Origin: Dichetophora obliterata
Taxonomy: Eukaryota > Arthropoda > Insecta > Diptera > Sciomyzidae
Direction: 5' to 3'
Length of the DNA: 64,000 nucleotides
NCBI GenBank assembly: GCA_963920525.1
Contig: OY986440.1
Location: 20,298,187-20,362,186 of the forward strand
In this document: positions 21,127 through 32,388 of the stretch, piece after piece
Numbering within the stretch: position 1 is the stretch's first letter
Layout: each line of letters opens with the position of its first letter
Translations under genes and position numbers: made by a program
Notes under the pieces: generated by a model
Seen by the model: the letters and a program-made list of their open reading frames with translations, nothing else
What the model was told of the DNA's origin: nothing
Databases searched by the model: none

Positions 21127-21324
21127 TAAGAGCACCAAATAAAAAATAAAATAAAAACAAGGAAAGGGGAGAAGAAAAACAAAAAACTCAGTAATAAGTA
21201 AACAAAACCTGTTAGAATAAGTTAGAATAAGTAAATTGCATTGCCTTGTTTGGCCAATAAATAAATAAAATAAAATAAAATAAAAGAAAAGGCTTTAATT
21301 TAAGTCTTTATTGGGCAAAGACAA

Positions 21325-21554
21325 TGGGTCATGTGAATAAAAATCAGCAAATGCTTATACTGAATTTTTCTAGTAAAAAGTATGGATTTAGTGAATAAAA
21401 AAAGCTATATCTATATAGCTTTTTTTATATCTATATCTATATAGCTTTAAGCTTTTTAAGCTATATCTATATAGCTTTTTTATTCACTAAATCCATACTT
21501 TTTACTAGAAAAATTCAGTAAAAGCATTTGCTGATTTTTTATTCACATGACCCA
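21325..21554. mobile_element. 230-bp fold-back element
   Basis: Two ~100-bp arms (from TGGGTCATGTGAATAAAAAT to the GCTATATCTATATAGC centre, and its inverse) are nearly perfect. AAT lies on both outer sides. No ORF, with a central run of short CTATAT palindromes. Confidence 0.8.
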
Positions 21555-22049
21555 ATAGCTGCATTCCCGTAGCACTAGATAAGATCAAATCTTAGTGAAA
21601 TAACTTCAAACCTTATAACAACTTCGCACCACTGTCTTGAAACAGCTGTTTGAAGAACAATAACAAAAGAAAACCGCAAAACGCCCATTGAGCGATTAAA
21701 CGTCAAAATACGAAAATGAATAGTTATGTAGATTTGTCAACTATGTTCGTTTCGATAAAAAATGCTTGCAGCATTTCAAGATCAGAAATCGAATTGGTTC
21801 TAATTTTTGTTATTATTTTGTGAATAAAATAGAGACACGCTCTAGATCAACGACCACAGGAATGGAACTATTAAGATTAATTGTCCTGAATGAGATGTCT
21901 AAATTTATTTGAATAATTACACCACTTTCGTTTCTTTGAATTTTGGCTTTTTTTAATTTTATACCTGTGTGCGTTATCCTGTTACAGCAGGCTTACTGCC
22001 ATATACGAATTTTAATGATAATCGGAAAAAATACTTTTATATATTTTCG

Positions 22050-22345
22050 CCATTTTTAGTATAGTTGCCGAAAGTAAGTTACAAATTTTAGGATAATACG
22101 ACCAAAACCGTCCGAAATAAAGCATTTTCATTGATTTGTGAGCAGTGAAAAGGGGCAGAGAAAAACCCATTTTTAGTGCAGTTGCCGACAGTAACTACAC
22201 AAAATGAATTACCAAATTGTAGTCTTATATGACCAAAACCGTATGAAATATAGCAGTTTCATTAATTTGTGGGCGGTAAAATGGGTGTGGAAACTTATTT
22301 TTTGTACAGTTGTAGACAATAAGCTTTCAAACTAATGTTATCAGT
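22050..22345 (+). repeat. Tandem array, ~117-128-bp unit, 2.3 copies
   Basis: Units start CCATTTTTAGTATAGTTGCC (22050), CCATTTTTAGTGCAGTTGCC (22167) and TTTTTTGTACAGTTGTAGAC (about 22297). They share ACGACCAAAACCGT…GAAATA and TCATT(G/A)ATTTGTG. Confidence 0.7.
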
Positions 22346-22435
22346 GAAATGGCACGTGTAAATTGTGTTCGAATACCGAATTCCGAAGCAGTGTGACCTA
22401 TAATTCCAAAGCTATTCGATATCAAGTATTTAATA
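22346..22435 (+). repeat. Single copy of the 'GGCACGTGTAAATTG' dispersed repeat
   Basis: GGCACGTGTAAATTG…CGAATACCGAATTCCG…CTATTCGATATC is related to the tandem units at 57968-58470, including CCTATAATTCCAAAGCTATTC. Confidence 0.65.
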
Positions 22436-22976
22436 TTAATACACAAAAAGTTTTTAGTACTAATTTTATTTTTTGTTGAAAAAAAAAACAATCAATTGCT
22501 GGCTTTGAAAGTTAATAACTCGGTTATTTTACAAAGGATTGCATTAATTTTTTTTAAAATTTTGTTTACTTGTCCGTTCAATTGTGTTTCAATCTTTTTC
22601 ATTTTCGTTTCCCTTCTAATTTTTATAATTTTCCACAAAAAACCCTCACGAATTTCTTTACTTCGCAAAAAACTTTAGTAAAAATATTTGTTGTTAAAAA
22701 AATAGCTTTTTAATATTCTTTCATATGGTATGCATAAATGTAGGGTTGATTTAAAGTTTTTATCGTAAAAATATAAAAATTTTTATACGATCGAAAAGTC
22801 AAGCCTAACTTTTATAAAAATTTAAGATTTTTGTGTTTATTTTTATTCATTTTGTATTTTTGTTATTTTATTTGCATAAAAAGTAAAGAACCATGACAAT
22901 TTCTCAATTCGTTTCTGAGTAATACTCTCAAATACCTCTTTAAACACTGCCATAGCAACAACAGCGACACCTACCT

Positions 22977-23702
22977 GGTGAAAGCAAATCGTACTGAAAC
23001 ACAATTGAAAGGTGTTAACATAACTTCAAGCAGAAAGTTTATATTTTTTTATTTAATTGCTGAACGGCTTTTATTTATTTCATTTTTTTAAACGTCAATA
23101 AAATCAATCAGCCAACGAATACATTTTGGCATTCAGCACCGAATCATTCATCAAATAAAATCAATCAGCCAACGAATACATTTTGACATTTAACACCGAA
23201 TCATCCATCAAGTTTTAAACTTACACTTTGAATAAAGTAAATTAAAACTTGCTTCACTGTCATCGTTCAACGTTCACTATCATCTTTTTGAGTGAAATGT
23301 GTAAATTCGCCTTAAGCCTTTAAAACTTCAAGAATTTGTATAGTGGAGACCGCCCTTTCTATGTGAGGTTCTTGTCGCTGCTTTTAAATAATTGTTAAAC
23401 TGTGTGAAACAATGTGAAAATTTCGACGGTATTTTAAATTTTCGTTTAAAAATCAATTTTAAAATCGTTTCGGTAATGGTTTTCGGGATATTTTAATTAA
23501 TCTAAGTTAAAAATGCGTTAATTTTGCTTAAAATTAAGAATAGTGCGTATTTTTAATGTAATAAGAATGCGGCAAAATAGTGCTGCTCCGCGAAGAAGTG
23601 CGTGTTTTTTTTTTGCCTATTTCATTGCTTTGAAAATGAAAAAGTTCAAAAAGAAATGAATGGCATATTATGTGGCCAAAATTGATAGTGATAGTGAATA
23701 AT
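22977..23702 (-). repeat. Inverted duplication, right arm (partner 15611-16368)
   Basis: Reverse-complement match to the left arm. It contains an internal direct duplication of the AATCAATCAGCCAACGAATA word (23103 and 23159) and lacks about 70 bp present in the left arm near 15975-16065. Confidence 0.85.
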
Positions 23703-23737
23703 TATTATGAATAAATAAATAGTGAATTGGAAAATAA

Positions 23738-23885
23738 TTGGGCCTATTCTGCCCAATTTTCTGTTATGAATCATAAAAGATGCCGACCATAAAAGATATG
23801 TTAAAATTGTTATTCTGCCTTTCGAACTTTTATGGTATTCTGTTATCAATCTTCGAAAACAAAAATCTAGCTGATGGCTGTCAAT
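23738..23885. repeat. Copy of an inverted-end repeat, end TTGGGCCTATTCTGC
   Basis: TTGGGCCTATTCTGC followed by TCTGTTATGAATCATAAAAG. The inverse end GCAGAATAGGCCCAA, with the same style of interior, lies at 29240-29527. It may be one element split by later insertions or two copies in opposite orientation. Confidence 0.5.
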
Positions 23886-25087
23886 AAATTAAAAAAAGTA
23901 TAGCAGTGAGAAGATTTCCGACCGAAGCGAAAACCTACATATAAAATATTAGTATTCCCTGGAAGACGTTGTCCTGCCACGGACCGCCTTACTGCTATAT
24001 AAGAATTTTCATGCTAAAAGGGGGTTTCGGACTATCCTACATGTAGGATGGATTTGATAGGTCGGACAGACATGTAGGATGTGCGAAAGCTCATACTGCA
24101 GCCCGTCCTACGTGTAGGATGAAAATCAAAAAGTTCTAATAGCTCCGCTATGATCTTGTTTTTCTCTGTGCGTCCTTGTTTGTAGATTTCCTTGGTAATT
24201 GTTGTTTGCGCAGTTAGCTGGAAATTTTTTGTAGACTTTGTGAATTCTAATTGTGTATTTACAGTCGGCATATGAAATTAGAATTATTTTTGTTAAGAGC
24301 TTATAGCAATTTATTAAATTTTTTATATATTACTGAAAATGTTTATTTTAAGCATAAGTGTTACCATATCAAAAAAGTAATTTATTTAAATTATTTTATT
24401 ATTGAATTAATATAAAAAATTAAAGCTTATTTATATCTATTTATATCATAACACTAACACAATATACACGTACACCATATCTATATGGCGTTGTGTATTA
24501 AAACATAGATTATTCTAAAATAAAGAATTATCTATAGCATATAAATTATATTTAATTTATGTGAGAAATTGATGCTAAACAGTTTAAAAAATAGCATTCT
24601 TAGGATAAGCAGACTTTAGTTATCCAACTACTACTGAAAATATTAATTTATTTTGCAGGTTTATTACGTAATTGTTATTATTTAAATATACATAAATACT
24701 CTTTAAATTTCCTCAATGAGCTAAATTGTTCATATTTATTGAATATTTATTTCCGATACGGTAACACTTTTACTTAAAACAAATAGTTTTACCAATATTA
24801 TATATACTCTTTAATTCATATGTATAAACTGTTTTCTAAAATAGTTCGATGTCATATGCTGACTGTAGCTACAAATAAACATCTACAAAAAATTAAAGCT
24901 TACTGTACAACAATAACTACCAAGCAAATCTACAACAACAACGCAGTGAGAAAGGAAAGGTTCACAGCGGTTGCGCAACGTTAGAGGGGATGAAGAATCG
25001 TCGTCAGAAATAAACCGCATTTTGCTTGCTATGTTTTCTGTTTGCTTGGTAGCAAAATCTCAAGTAATGAAATAGCAAAATTAGACA
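23886..25087. other. A/T-rich intergenic DNA, no gene
   Basis: Apart from the palindrome cluster at 24034-24120 I see only short chance ORFs. Confidence 0.55.
24034..24120. repeat. Cluster of three CCTACRTGTAGGAT palindromic words
   Basis: ATCCTACATGTAGGAT (24034-24049) is a perfect 16-bp palindrome. A half copy CATGTAGGAT lies at 24071-24080, and GTCCTACGTGTAGGAT at 24105-24120. Spacing is about 35 bases. Confidence 0.7.
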
Positions 25088-25090
25088 AGT

Positions 25091-25400
25091 TAGTCCCGGT
25101 TTATACTCGTCAAGACTTGACGGTCAAGTTTTGCATATTCCCTTTTAAACTTGACGATTCAATTTACATTCGTCAAGAGTTGACGGTCAATTGTTTCTTT
25201 CACTCCTCCCTTTTCCTTCTCAAGTTTGTACTGATGACGCCGAAATAAAATTGAAAATAGCGGGACAACGAACGAACACAAAACGAATTGCCCAAGAATT
25301 GACGGTACGGTCAATTTTTTTCTTTCCCTTTTGTTACGATTCCCGCTCCACAGAACGCAAGACTTGACCGTCAAGTCTTGACGAGTATAAACCGGGACTA
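25091..25400. mobile_element. 310-bp MITE with ~38-bp inverted repeats
   Basis: TAGTCCCGGTTTATACTCGT…CTTGACGGTCAAG at the left and its near-exact inverse at the right, ending ACCGGGACTA. Flanks allow either a TA or an AGT duplication. The word TTGACGGTCAA recurs about five times inside. No true ORF. Confidence 0.8.
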
Positions 25401-25403
25401 AGT

Positions 25404-26950
25404 GTTAGGGCGGGGAGCCGGTAACCGAAACTGTCAAAACGAAGTTAACATTTTATAAAAAATCTACAACCAATGAGAATGCAATATGAAATCAAAAACT
25501 GGCTGAGTTTGACAGTTATGGTCACTAAGAAAGAGAACACATTCAGCCCTAACACTACCTTGTCTAGTTGTACTATGAGTGGTGGCATCAAACAAAAACC
25601 AAATACCAAAAAATGTAAATTTATTTTATTTCAACCGACAGCAGCTCTACATATACATTGAAAAAATCAGTATCTTTCAATGTTTCGCAACGGAGCAAAG
25701 GGAGGGAAAAAAACAATACGTCAGCAGAGGAACTTATTGATGGTAGCTTGCTACATTTGCTGAGCGCCTGGTAGTCAAGATCTAAGAGCGTCATTTAAAA
25801 ACCTACTCGCTACGTCAAAATTTCATCGTCCATTTGACACAGCAAAAAAGACAAATTAATTTCAACACACACAAATTTTATTCAACCTGATATTTTCTAT
25901 CCTACCACGACTGAAAAGTTTGCTTTTGACACATACCCTTTATGAAAAAATTTATTAATAAAACAATGATAGTAGACAACTCTGAAAATAAAATGCCGCA
26001 GTGGTGAAAATAAAAAGCCACTGAAAAATACAACAAGTGTGAAAATTGTCAAACTTTGACGATATATAGTAAAATAAGAGCATGCATGTAATTATTTGAA
26101 TGTTCAACATATTCCTTTATCACAACTTAAAGATTAAAATATTAAAACACTCAATCCATACATTATTTTTCTTGTTTGCGAACGAAGTTCCAGCAGAAAA
26201 AAGCAGAAAAAAAAGATCGTTCATTTTTAAATCTCACCATGAAAAGCGGCTGTTTGATTAAAAACAAATTTTTCAAAAATGTTGACAAACACAACAACCG
26301 AAGAAATTACCAAACTTTAAAAGCATATATAGACCAACATAAAGCGAATTAATAATAAGTTTTGGTTGCAAACATCTTATTGCAACCTAACTTAAGTATT
26401 TATATACTAACAAACAGATTATATGCATTAATTTCAGGAGTTGCCAAGTGATTCCTTTTGAGGTTATGTTTTCTAAGTTTCCTATCTTGTTACCTTTGCT
26501 GTCTGTATTGGTGACGAGAGTTCCTCGGAAAAATACCATGACGCAAACCAAAGATTTACCCTCTACCAAAATCGTTCAACGCGCCTAAAGAAGTTTTCAC
26601 TTCAAAAATAAATTAACGCAAGTTGAAGGAGTTATCGCTTTTAACACGTAAATTGCAAATATTTTACAAAACTAGCGCTAAAGAAGTGCCGTGTATTAGC
26701 ATTACAAGTTAGCATTACAGATTTGTTTAAATTGCTTGTTTTAAAAGAATGTCAGACTGGGGGGACTACCCAGAGCAGAAGCTCAAATTTAAATAAAAGT
26801 CGTGACTGACGCAGTTATGGTGAAGGTGGAAGCGAAAGAGTCAGATGTGATCGCGTAGGTTACAAACATAAAGTACAACGTGGAGACGAGCATGTGGAGG
26901 TAGCCAAAACCACCGAATGACAATCGTCGTGGTGGCGTGGTAGGTCATCC
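25404..26950. other. No gene seen
   Basis: Mixed A/T-rich sequence, with short ORFs only. The right edge may include unreadable 5' remains of the RTE-like LINE that follows. Confidence 0.5.
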
Positions 26951-26954
26951 TACA

Positions 26955-28496
26955 AACGACAAGATGTTGAATGCAAGAGGGAGCGAACTATTAACTATGA
27001 TGGAGGCGATGCAGATAGAGATGATATTCCGGAAACCCCAATTTCGGATGACAGCGTCGAGGTTCCGCTGCCCAACTATGATGAAGTTCTGACAGCTATA
27101 GCTCGGCTTAAAAATAACAAAGCCGCAGGAGCTGATGGCTTACCTGCTGAGCTGTTTAAGAACGGAGGCGAAGCTCTTCTTAAATGTATTCACGAGCTTC
27201 TATGCAGAATATGGTCGGAAGAATGCATTCCGAACGATTGGAATCTCAGTGTGCTCTGCCCAATCCACAAGAAAGGCGATCCCACTATCTTTGCCAATTA
27301 CTGTGGGATAAGCCTTCTTAATATCGCATATAAGGTCCTGTCGAGCGTTTTATGTGAAAGATTGAAGCCCATTGTAATCGAACTGATCGGACCTTATCAG
27401 TGTGGCTTCAGACCTGGAAAGTCCACCATCGATCAGATTTTCACGCTACGACAAATCTTGGAGAAGACTCAAGAAAAACAAGTTGACACCCACCATCTTT
27501 TTGTCGACTACAAAGCCGCCTTCGACAGCCCAATAAGGAAGCACCTGTACTCCACCATGTCTGAATTTGGTATTCCTGCAAAACTAATACGACTTTGCAG
27601 GATGACACTGAGCAACACCAGCAGCGCAGTTAAAACCGGGAAGGATCTCTCCCCACCATTTATTACCAAACGAGGTTTCAGATAAGGTGATTCCTTATCG
27701 TGCGACTTTTTCGACCTAATGATGGAAAAGATCATCCGAGCTGCTGATCTGAGACGTAGTGGCACAATATTCTACAAGAGTGTTATGCTGCTTGAGTATG
27801 CTGATGACATCGATATCATTGGCCATAATACGCGCGAAGTCAGTGCAGCATTTTCCAGATTAGAAAGATAGTCAAGTCGAATGGGTCTGGCAGTGAATGC
27901 AGATAAGACGATATACTTAGTGTCAACAAACAAACAGTCCCAGCGTCTTGGAACCTACGTTAACGTTGACAATACCTCCTTCGAGCTTGTGAAGGACTTC
28001 GTTTATCTGGGATCCAGCATTAACTCAACCAACGACATCAGCATACTGAGCATTTACTTTGGGCTCAGTAGGCAATTGAGAAGCAGAGCCCTCGACGAAC
28101 GAAAATCACGCTCTATAAATCGCTTATCATGCCCGTCCTACTTTATGCATCACAAACCTGGAGGCTGAGCAGTTTAGATGAAAAGACTTTAGGAGCATTC
28201 GAGAGAAAGATTCTTCGTAAGATCTACGGACTAATCTGCGTCAATGGCGAGTACCGAATACGGTGGAATGATGAACTGTATGAGCTGTACGCTGACATCG
28301 ACATAGTCAAGCACATTAAAACCGAGCGGCTTCGCTGGCTTGGTCATGTTGGAGAGACCAAGTAGAGGAAAACCTGACGAAGCTTGGAATTTCCAACTGG
28401 CGCCAGCAAGCGAAAGACAGAAATGGCTGGCGCAAATTCTTAGATGAGGCCAAGACCGACATACGGTTGTAGCGCCAACTAAGTAAGTAAGTAAGG
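26955..28496 (+). pseudogene. RTE-type LINE reverse transcriptase, decayed
   Basis: From about 26955 the plus strand encodes RDDIPETPISDDSVEVPLPN, then LKNNKAAGADGLPAELFK and LCPIHKKGDPTIFANYCGIS. RT words GFRPGKSTIDQ, VDYKAAFDS and YADDIDIIG, and the C-terminal ERKILRKIYG and RLRWLGHV, follow in order. TAA near 27682 and TAG near 27869 interrupt it, and shifts and a short deletion follow near 28090 and 28365. The end reads GISNWRQQ…GWRKFLDEAKTDI, then a TAAG-repeat tail. Domain style and a microsatellite-like 3' end fit the RTE group. The endonuclease is absent (5' truncation). Confidence 0.82.
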
Positions 28497-28560
28497 AGGT
28501 GATGCAGGAGGTTCCTCATACTATCTACAGGATAATAGACTTAACAATAAACGTAGTAAC

Positions 28561-29228
28561 TAGTGTCCGACCGAATATTCGTTTCGATTTCGGTGACGGC
28601 CAGTTTCGGCCCGTTTTGTCAGTTTCGGCTATTCGTCCTCAATATAGCCAAAACTTTTGGTAATAATTTCTTGCATTAGTCATTTAATTCAAATATATAA
28701 GTTTGGTTTAATAAAAATATTTACAACGCATTGTACAAAACAAAAATTATGAATTCGTCTATAATTTGATTTATCGTGTTAACGCAAAACATTTTGGTTA
28801 ATTTTATGCGCTCGATACTATCTATAATTTTCCAATTTATCATCTCTATTGCAATTTCTATTAAAGTTTTATAGGTACAGAAGCCAAAAATTGATCATTA
28901 AATTTCCGAACGAATTCTGTGTGTTTTTAATAAAGGAAAAGAAAACGAAATATTTCTCTATATATAATACGAGTCTAAACCTTTAAAAAAACAAAAACAC
29001 TTTGTTTATTATTATAGAAAACTATTAGTTAACTTCAATTTATAATTATAAGTTTTAATATTCAAATAATACTTTTTTATATTAAATTTTTTTGTTATGT
29101 GTATTAAAGAACTGTTGTTTCCATTTAATAAAAAAAAACTATTTGTAACCACTTTTGGTTTCGGCTGAATATTATAAAATGACTGAATATTCGGCTTAGG
29201 CTCAAATTCCGGTTTCGGTCGGACACTT
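28561..29228. mobile_element. 668-bp hAT-like element with perfect 8-bp target duplication
   Basis: GTAGTAAC flanks both sides exactly (28553-28560 and 29229-29236). Ends are TAGTGTCCGACCGAA and the inverse of AAGTGTCCGACCGAA. Subterminal TTCGG-type words (GTTTCGGC, ATTCGGC) repeat near both ends, and the centre is A/T-rich and non-coding. Duplication length and end style indicate a non-autonomous hAT element. Confidence 0.85.
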
Positions 29229-29239
29229 GTAGTAACACA

Positions 29240-29527
29240 AAGAATAAAATTTAAATTTTGATAAGAAAAATGTATCAGTTATTCTGTTGTGTTTCATAAT
29301 AGATTTCATAACAGATTTTGTCCTGTAGAATACCAATTCAAGAGTTTGTAGAAGATTTTTTGACAGTTCGAAAAATCTTTTGTGATTTATGATTTCATAA
29401 AAGATAGTCGTGCAGAATACGAATTTTGATATCATAACAATTTTTTTGATAACTCAAAAATTTGTATGGGAAATCATAGCAGAATAACAGAATGTTTTCT
29501 TAAAAGATTCCGCAGAATAGGCCCAAA
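29240..29527. repeat. Inverse-end copy of the GGGCCTATTCTG repeat
   Basis: Ends GCAGAATAGGCCCAA (29513-29527). Interior words (TTCATAACAGA, GCAGAATAAC, TGTAGAATACC) are the inverse of those at 23738-23885. Confidence 0.55.
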
Positions 29528-29658
29528 TAGGTCTGTTCCCGTACTCGATTCAAGTAGCTTGAAAGCTTTATTTTGAAGCTCGATAGAGAGGAATAATATG
29601 CAAAATGACACTCTCTAATCTATTACAACTAATAGGAGTTAGTACGGGAACAGACCTA
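29528..29658. mobile_element. TA-flanked MITE (copy 1), ends GGTCTGTTCCCGTAC
   Basis: TA|GGTCTGTTCCCGTAC … GTACGGGAACAGACC|TA. The 131 bp share GATTCAAGTAGCTTGAAAGC and TGCAAAATGACACTCTC with the copy at 43721-43870. The TA flanks fit Tc1/mariner-type mobilisation. Confidence 0.82.
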
Positions 29659-30790
29659 ATAAGATTCAAGAACGGAATTAGCTATCGAGCTATCGATTTT
29701 TATAATAATATTTTACTTTACAAAGTCTATTTAAATGTTCAACTATGTCTTTGCTAATAATTGGTTAGTTGGCTAAAGAAAGGTTATACATCTTTTAAAT
29801 AAAAGATAAAACAAATCATTTCTTTCAGACCCAGTCACGCTACAGACGGCCTTTCTACATATTATTATTTTTGTTTGTATACAACCATTATTTTCTCTAA
29901 AAATTCCGTTATTTTGTGTTTTCCCTTTTAAAAACATCATATATTAAAAACGAAAACAATGACTTTGCTTTTGATGTATAATATGTTAAACTTTTTTCCG
30001 CATTGTTGCTGTATTTTTTATTTTTGTATACATACTAGGCTGACCAGTACAATATGGTTTTTTGTGTTTAACAAATCGTTCATTTCGAAAATGCAGTTTT
30101 TATAAACTGATTTCATAAAGTAAAAATTTGTTTAAAAAATCGATAAATCGATAACTAAACGATATATCGCTTATTCCTTTGGTGAATCTTATTTTCTCAA
30201 TGAGTACTAAAAAACTGCAATATCAGGTTTTGCCGCAACGAAAACCGAAATCTCCCCAAAATCAATAAATATTTTTAACAATTTTAGTTGAAATACAGTT
30301 CTCAAATTATATTTTTGAAAAAATAATTTTAATTGATTTCATGTCAGCTGAATTATTGCTTGAATTAGAGCTAAACGGCGGCGGATTTTGTTTTTCATTC
30401 CCAACAAGACAAATGGCTCAAAAAATTCAATGAATGTCGGCACAACAAAATTTGAACACTTCTACTTCAAAAATAAAATAAAAACAATTGTGACGACATT
30501 GAGAGGTCAAACCAACTGCGATGGACTCGCAACATGTGCCTCTTTAAGAATTTACAACAAGTTTGGTTGTACTTTTTCTTTTAGTCGATTTCGTCAGACT
30601 GTGTTATAGCTCAAGGAAATGAATATTTGTTAGCAATATTTTAAGTAATTTTTTTTGGAAGCGCAGCATTTTCCGCCTCGTTTTGTGATTTGCTTGAATG
30701 AAATCTCAAAAGCGACACTTTTTTCCATACACCTTTTTTTAGAATTGTTGTTTTTTGCTTGCGTCAATTACAACAAGAGAGTATAAAATT
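29659..30790. other. No gene seen
   Basis: A/T-rich, no supported exons. A 73-codon ORF at 30388-30609 has no recognisable features. Confidence 0.55.
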
Positions 30791-30796
30791 AAAAAT

Positions 30797-30872
30797 ATTT
30801 CTTTGACAGCAATGAGAATCGAACCCGCACCCTTTCGATTGATAGTACAGCACGCTACCATCTAATCCAAAC
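30797..30872 (-). repeat. tRNA-like / SINE-head sequence
   Basis: On the minus strand an A-box-like stretch (TTGGATTAGATGGTAGCG) is followed by a B box (GGTTCGATTCT). Outer 7-nt segments pair with one mismatch (AGCGAAG/CATTGCT). The anticodon arm and T stem do not fold properly, so it is not a working tRNA. A tRNA-derived SINE head or a tRNA pseudogene is likely. Confidence 0.45.
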
Positions 30873-30879
30873 AACTTCG

Positions 30880-32110
30880 CTGAGTTAATTGTTTCATTCA
30901 ATATTAACCCATAGACCCATTCCTATCTAAACAACAAAAGTAGCAAGGATCCATGGAACGGGTTGAAAATTATCACAAGATGCCAATTGTTTTAGGTGTT
31001 GATTTTAAATGCAAATTCAGACATGATCAGATTCAGACAGATCACAGGCACTTAAGGCAAGGCCGGTGGTCTAGAGCTCGGAAATTTAAGGTATTTTTAG
31101 AATTTTTTTAATAGTAAAAATATTGAACAACGATATTTAAACTTTTATGGTATATTGTAACACTTATTCATCATAAAAAAACTCTTTTTTTCATTTAAAA
31201 AAGTGTTGATCATGTTCCAAATGGCGCTCAATGAGACGCTCTCAAAGAAGAGGGGCACGGACGGTGTTGTAGATTTTGACTTTTCTATTTATCTGAAAAA
31301 TAAAAATCAAGAATATTATTAATCACTATGAGTGCAGCTATGGCTGGCACTAGAAAGAAAAAAATATTGAAAATTGACAGAATGACGCACTTTTTAAAAT
31401 TAATTTCTTAAACTACCGGTTATAAAGTGTAAAGCATACGATGCTTTTGAAATAAAACTTTATTTCTAGTTCCAGCGATAGCCACTGATGTTATGAATAG
31501 CACATTTAAATTTCAGATGATTCGACTGAATAGTTGTTTTTTCTACACCATGCCATAAGAAGTAGTTTTAAAGATAAATGAGTATAAACAGAATCAATCT
31601 AGACGAAACACTGTGGCTGGACACCTACTAAATCGGCTGTAGAAGTGCACATAACGTCAGAAATACTTTACTTTTGATATATAAAAAAAAATTCAATTTT
31701 ATACAAATTCTAGGCCTTAAACAATGCCGTTTTGATAAATACAATGTAATATTTGCTATATATATCTATAAAATATACGTTTGATATTTTAGATATTAAA
31801 AACCAAAAATTTCATCAACATTTACAAAAATAATTAAAAATTAATGTAAAATAATAATGTAAGGAAATAAAATTTACTAGTGGGAATATTATTGTCTTTA
31901 GTTAGCATTATGGTATTTAAAATTTTTTGATTTAAAAATTTTTTATTAAAAAAAACCATTAAATTATCAAACTTATGAAACTCCGAAAAGCTTCGCTTCT
32001 CTCGTGTGTCCGCGACGCATCTGTTGTTTTTTTTTTTGAGCGCGAGTGTAACTTGCCTTCAAATTGTTATTACACTTTATCTTTACAGAGAAGTATTTTA
32101 AAAATTCGGT
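30880..32110. other. No gene seen; 3' flank of the SVWC-like gene
   Basis: A/T-rich. The word TATGAAACTCCG…TCGCTTCTCTCGTGTGTCC at 31974-32012 resembles a word at 52431-52469. Confidence 0.5.
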
Positions 32111-32122
32111 TTTTCACGGTTT

Positions 32123-32128
32123 TTTATT
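32123..32128 (-). terminator. Likely poly(A) signal of the SVWC-like gene
   Basis: TTTATT on the plus strand is AATAAA on the minus strand, about 260 bases after the stop codon at 32389-32391. Confidence 0.4.
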
Positions 32129-32388
32129 AAATTTCTACTGTTCAAAATACAAATGGATACATAAAACAAAAAGGAAATAGAAAAATCTTTATGAAATAAA
32201 TTACTATTACTAGTAGAGCGTTAAAACAAGCAACTTAAAACAAAATTACAAGATTAATTTTCATTCCCTCGAATCAAAAATATAGTCAGCGTCTAGTTGT
32301 TTTTTTTGGGTTTGGAGACATTATTGGCCAAATGTTGTGTTTGAATACGAGCAAAAGTGAAATCTTTTGGATCACTGCTCAGCTAAGC

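Larger units (their letters stand above)
17318..21290 (+). mobile_element. CR1/Jockey-group LINE, second family member, damaged
   Basis: Same domain order and about two-thirds identical protein blocks as the LINE at 5098-9398. It has an ORF1 remnant, ORF2, a 3' UTR with hairpin (21108-21126), the box CCTGTTAGAATAAG, TTTGGCCAATAAATAAATA and a long (AAAAT)n tail. The 5' end lies near 17318 and is truncated relative to copy 1 (the Asn-rich start of ORF1 is absent). It sits between the two arms of an inverted 0.7-kb repeat. Confidence 0.85.

Noticed and set aside
30797..30872. A functional tRNA gene
   Set aside because: The B box is good, but the anticodon arm and T stem do not fold, so only a tRNA-like or SINE head is claimed.
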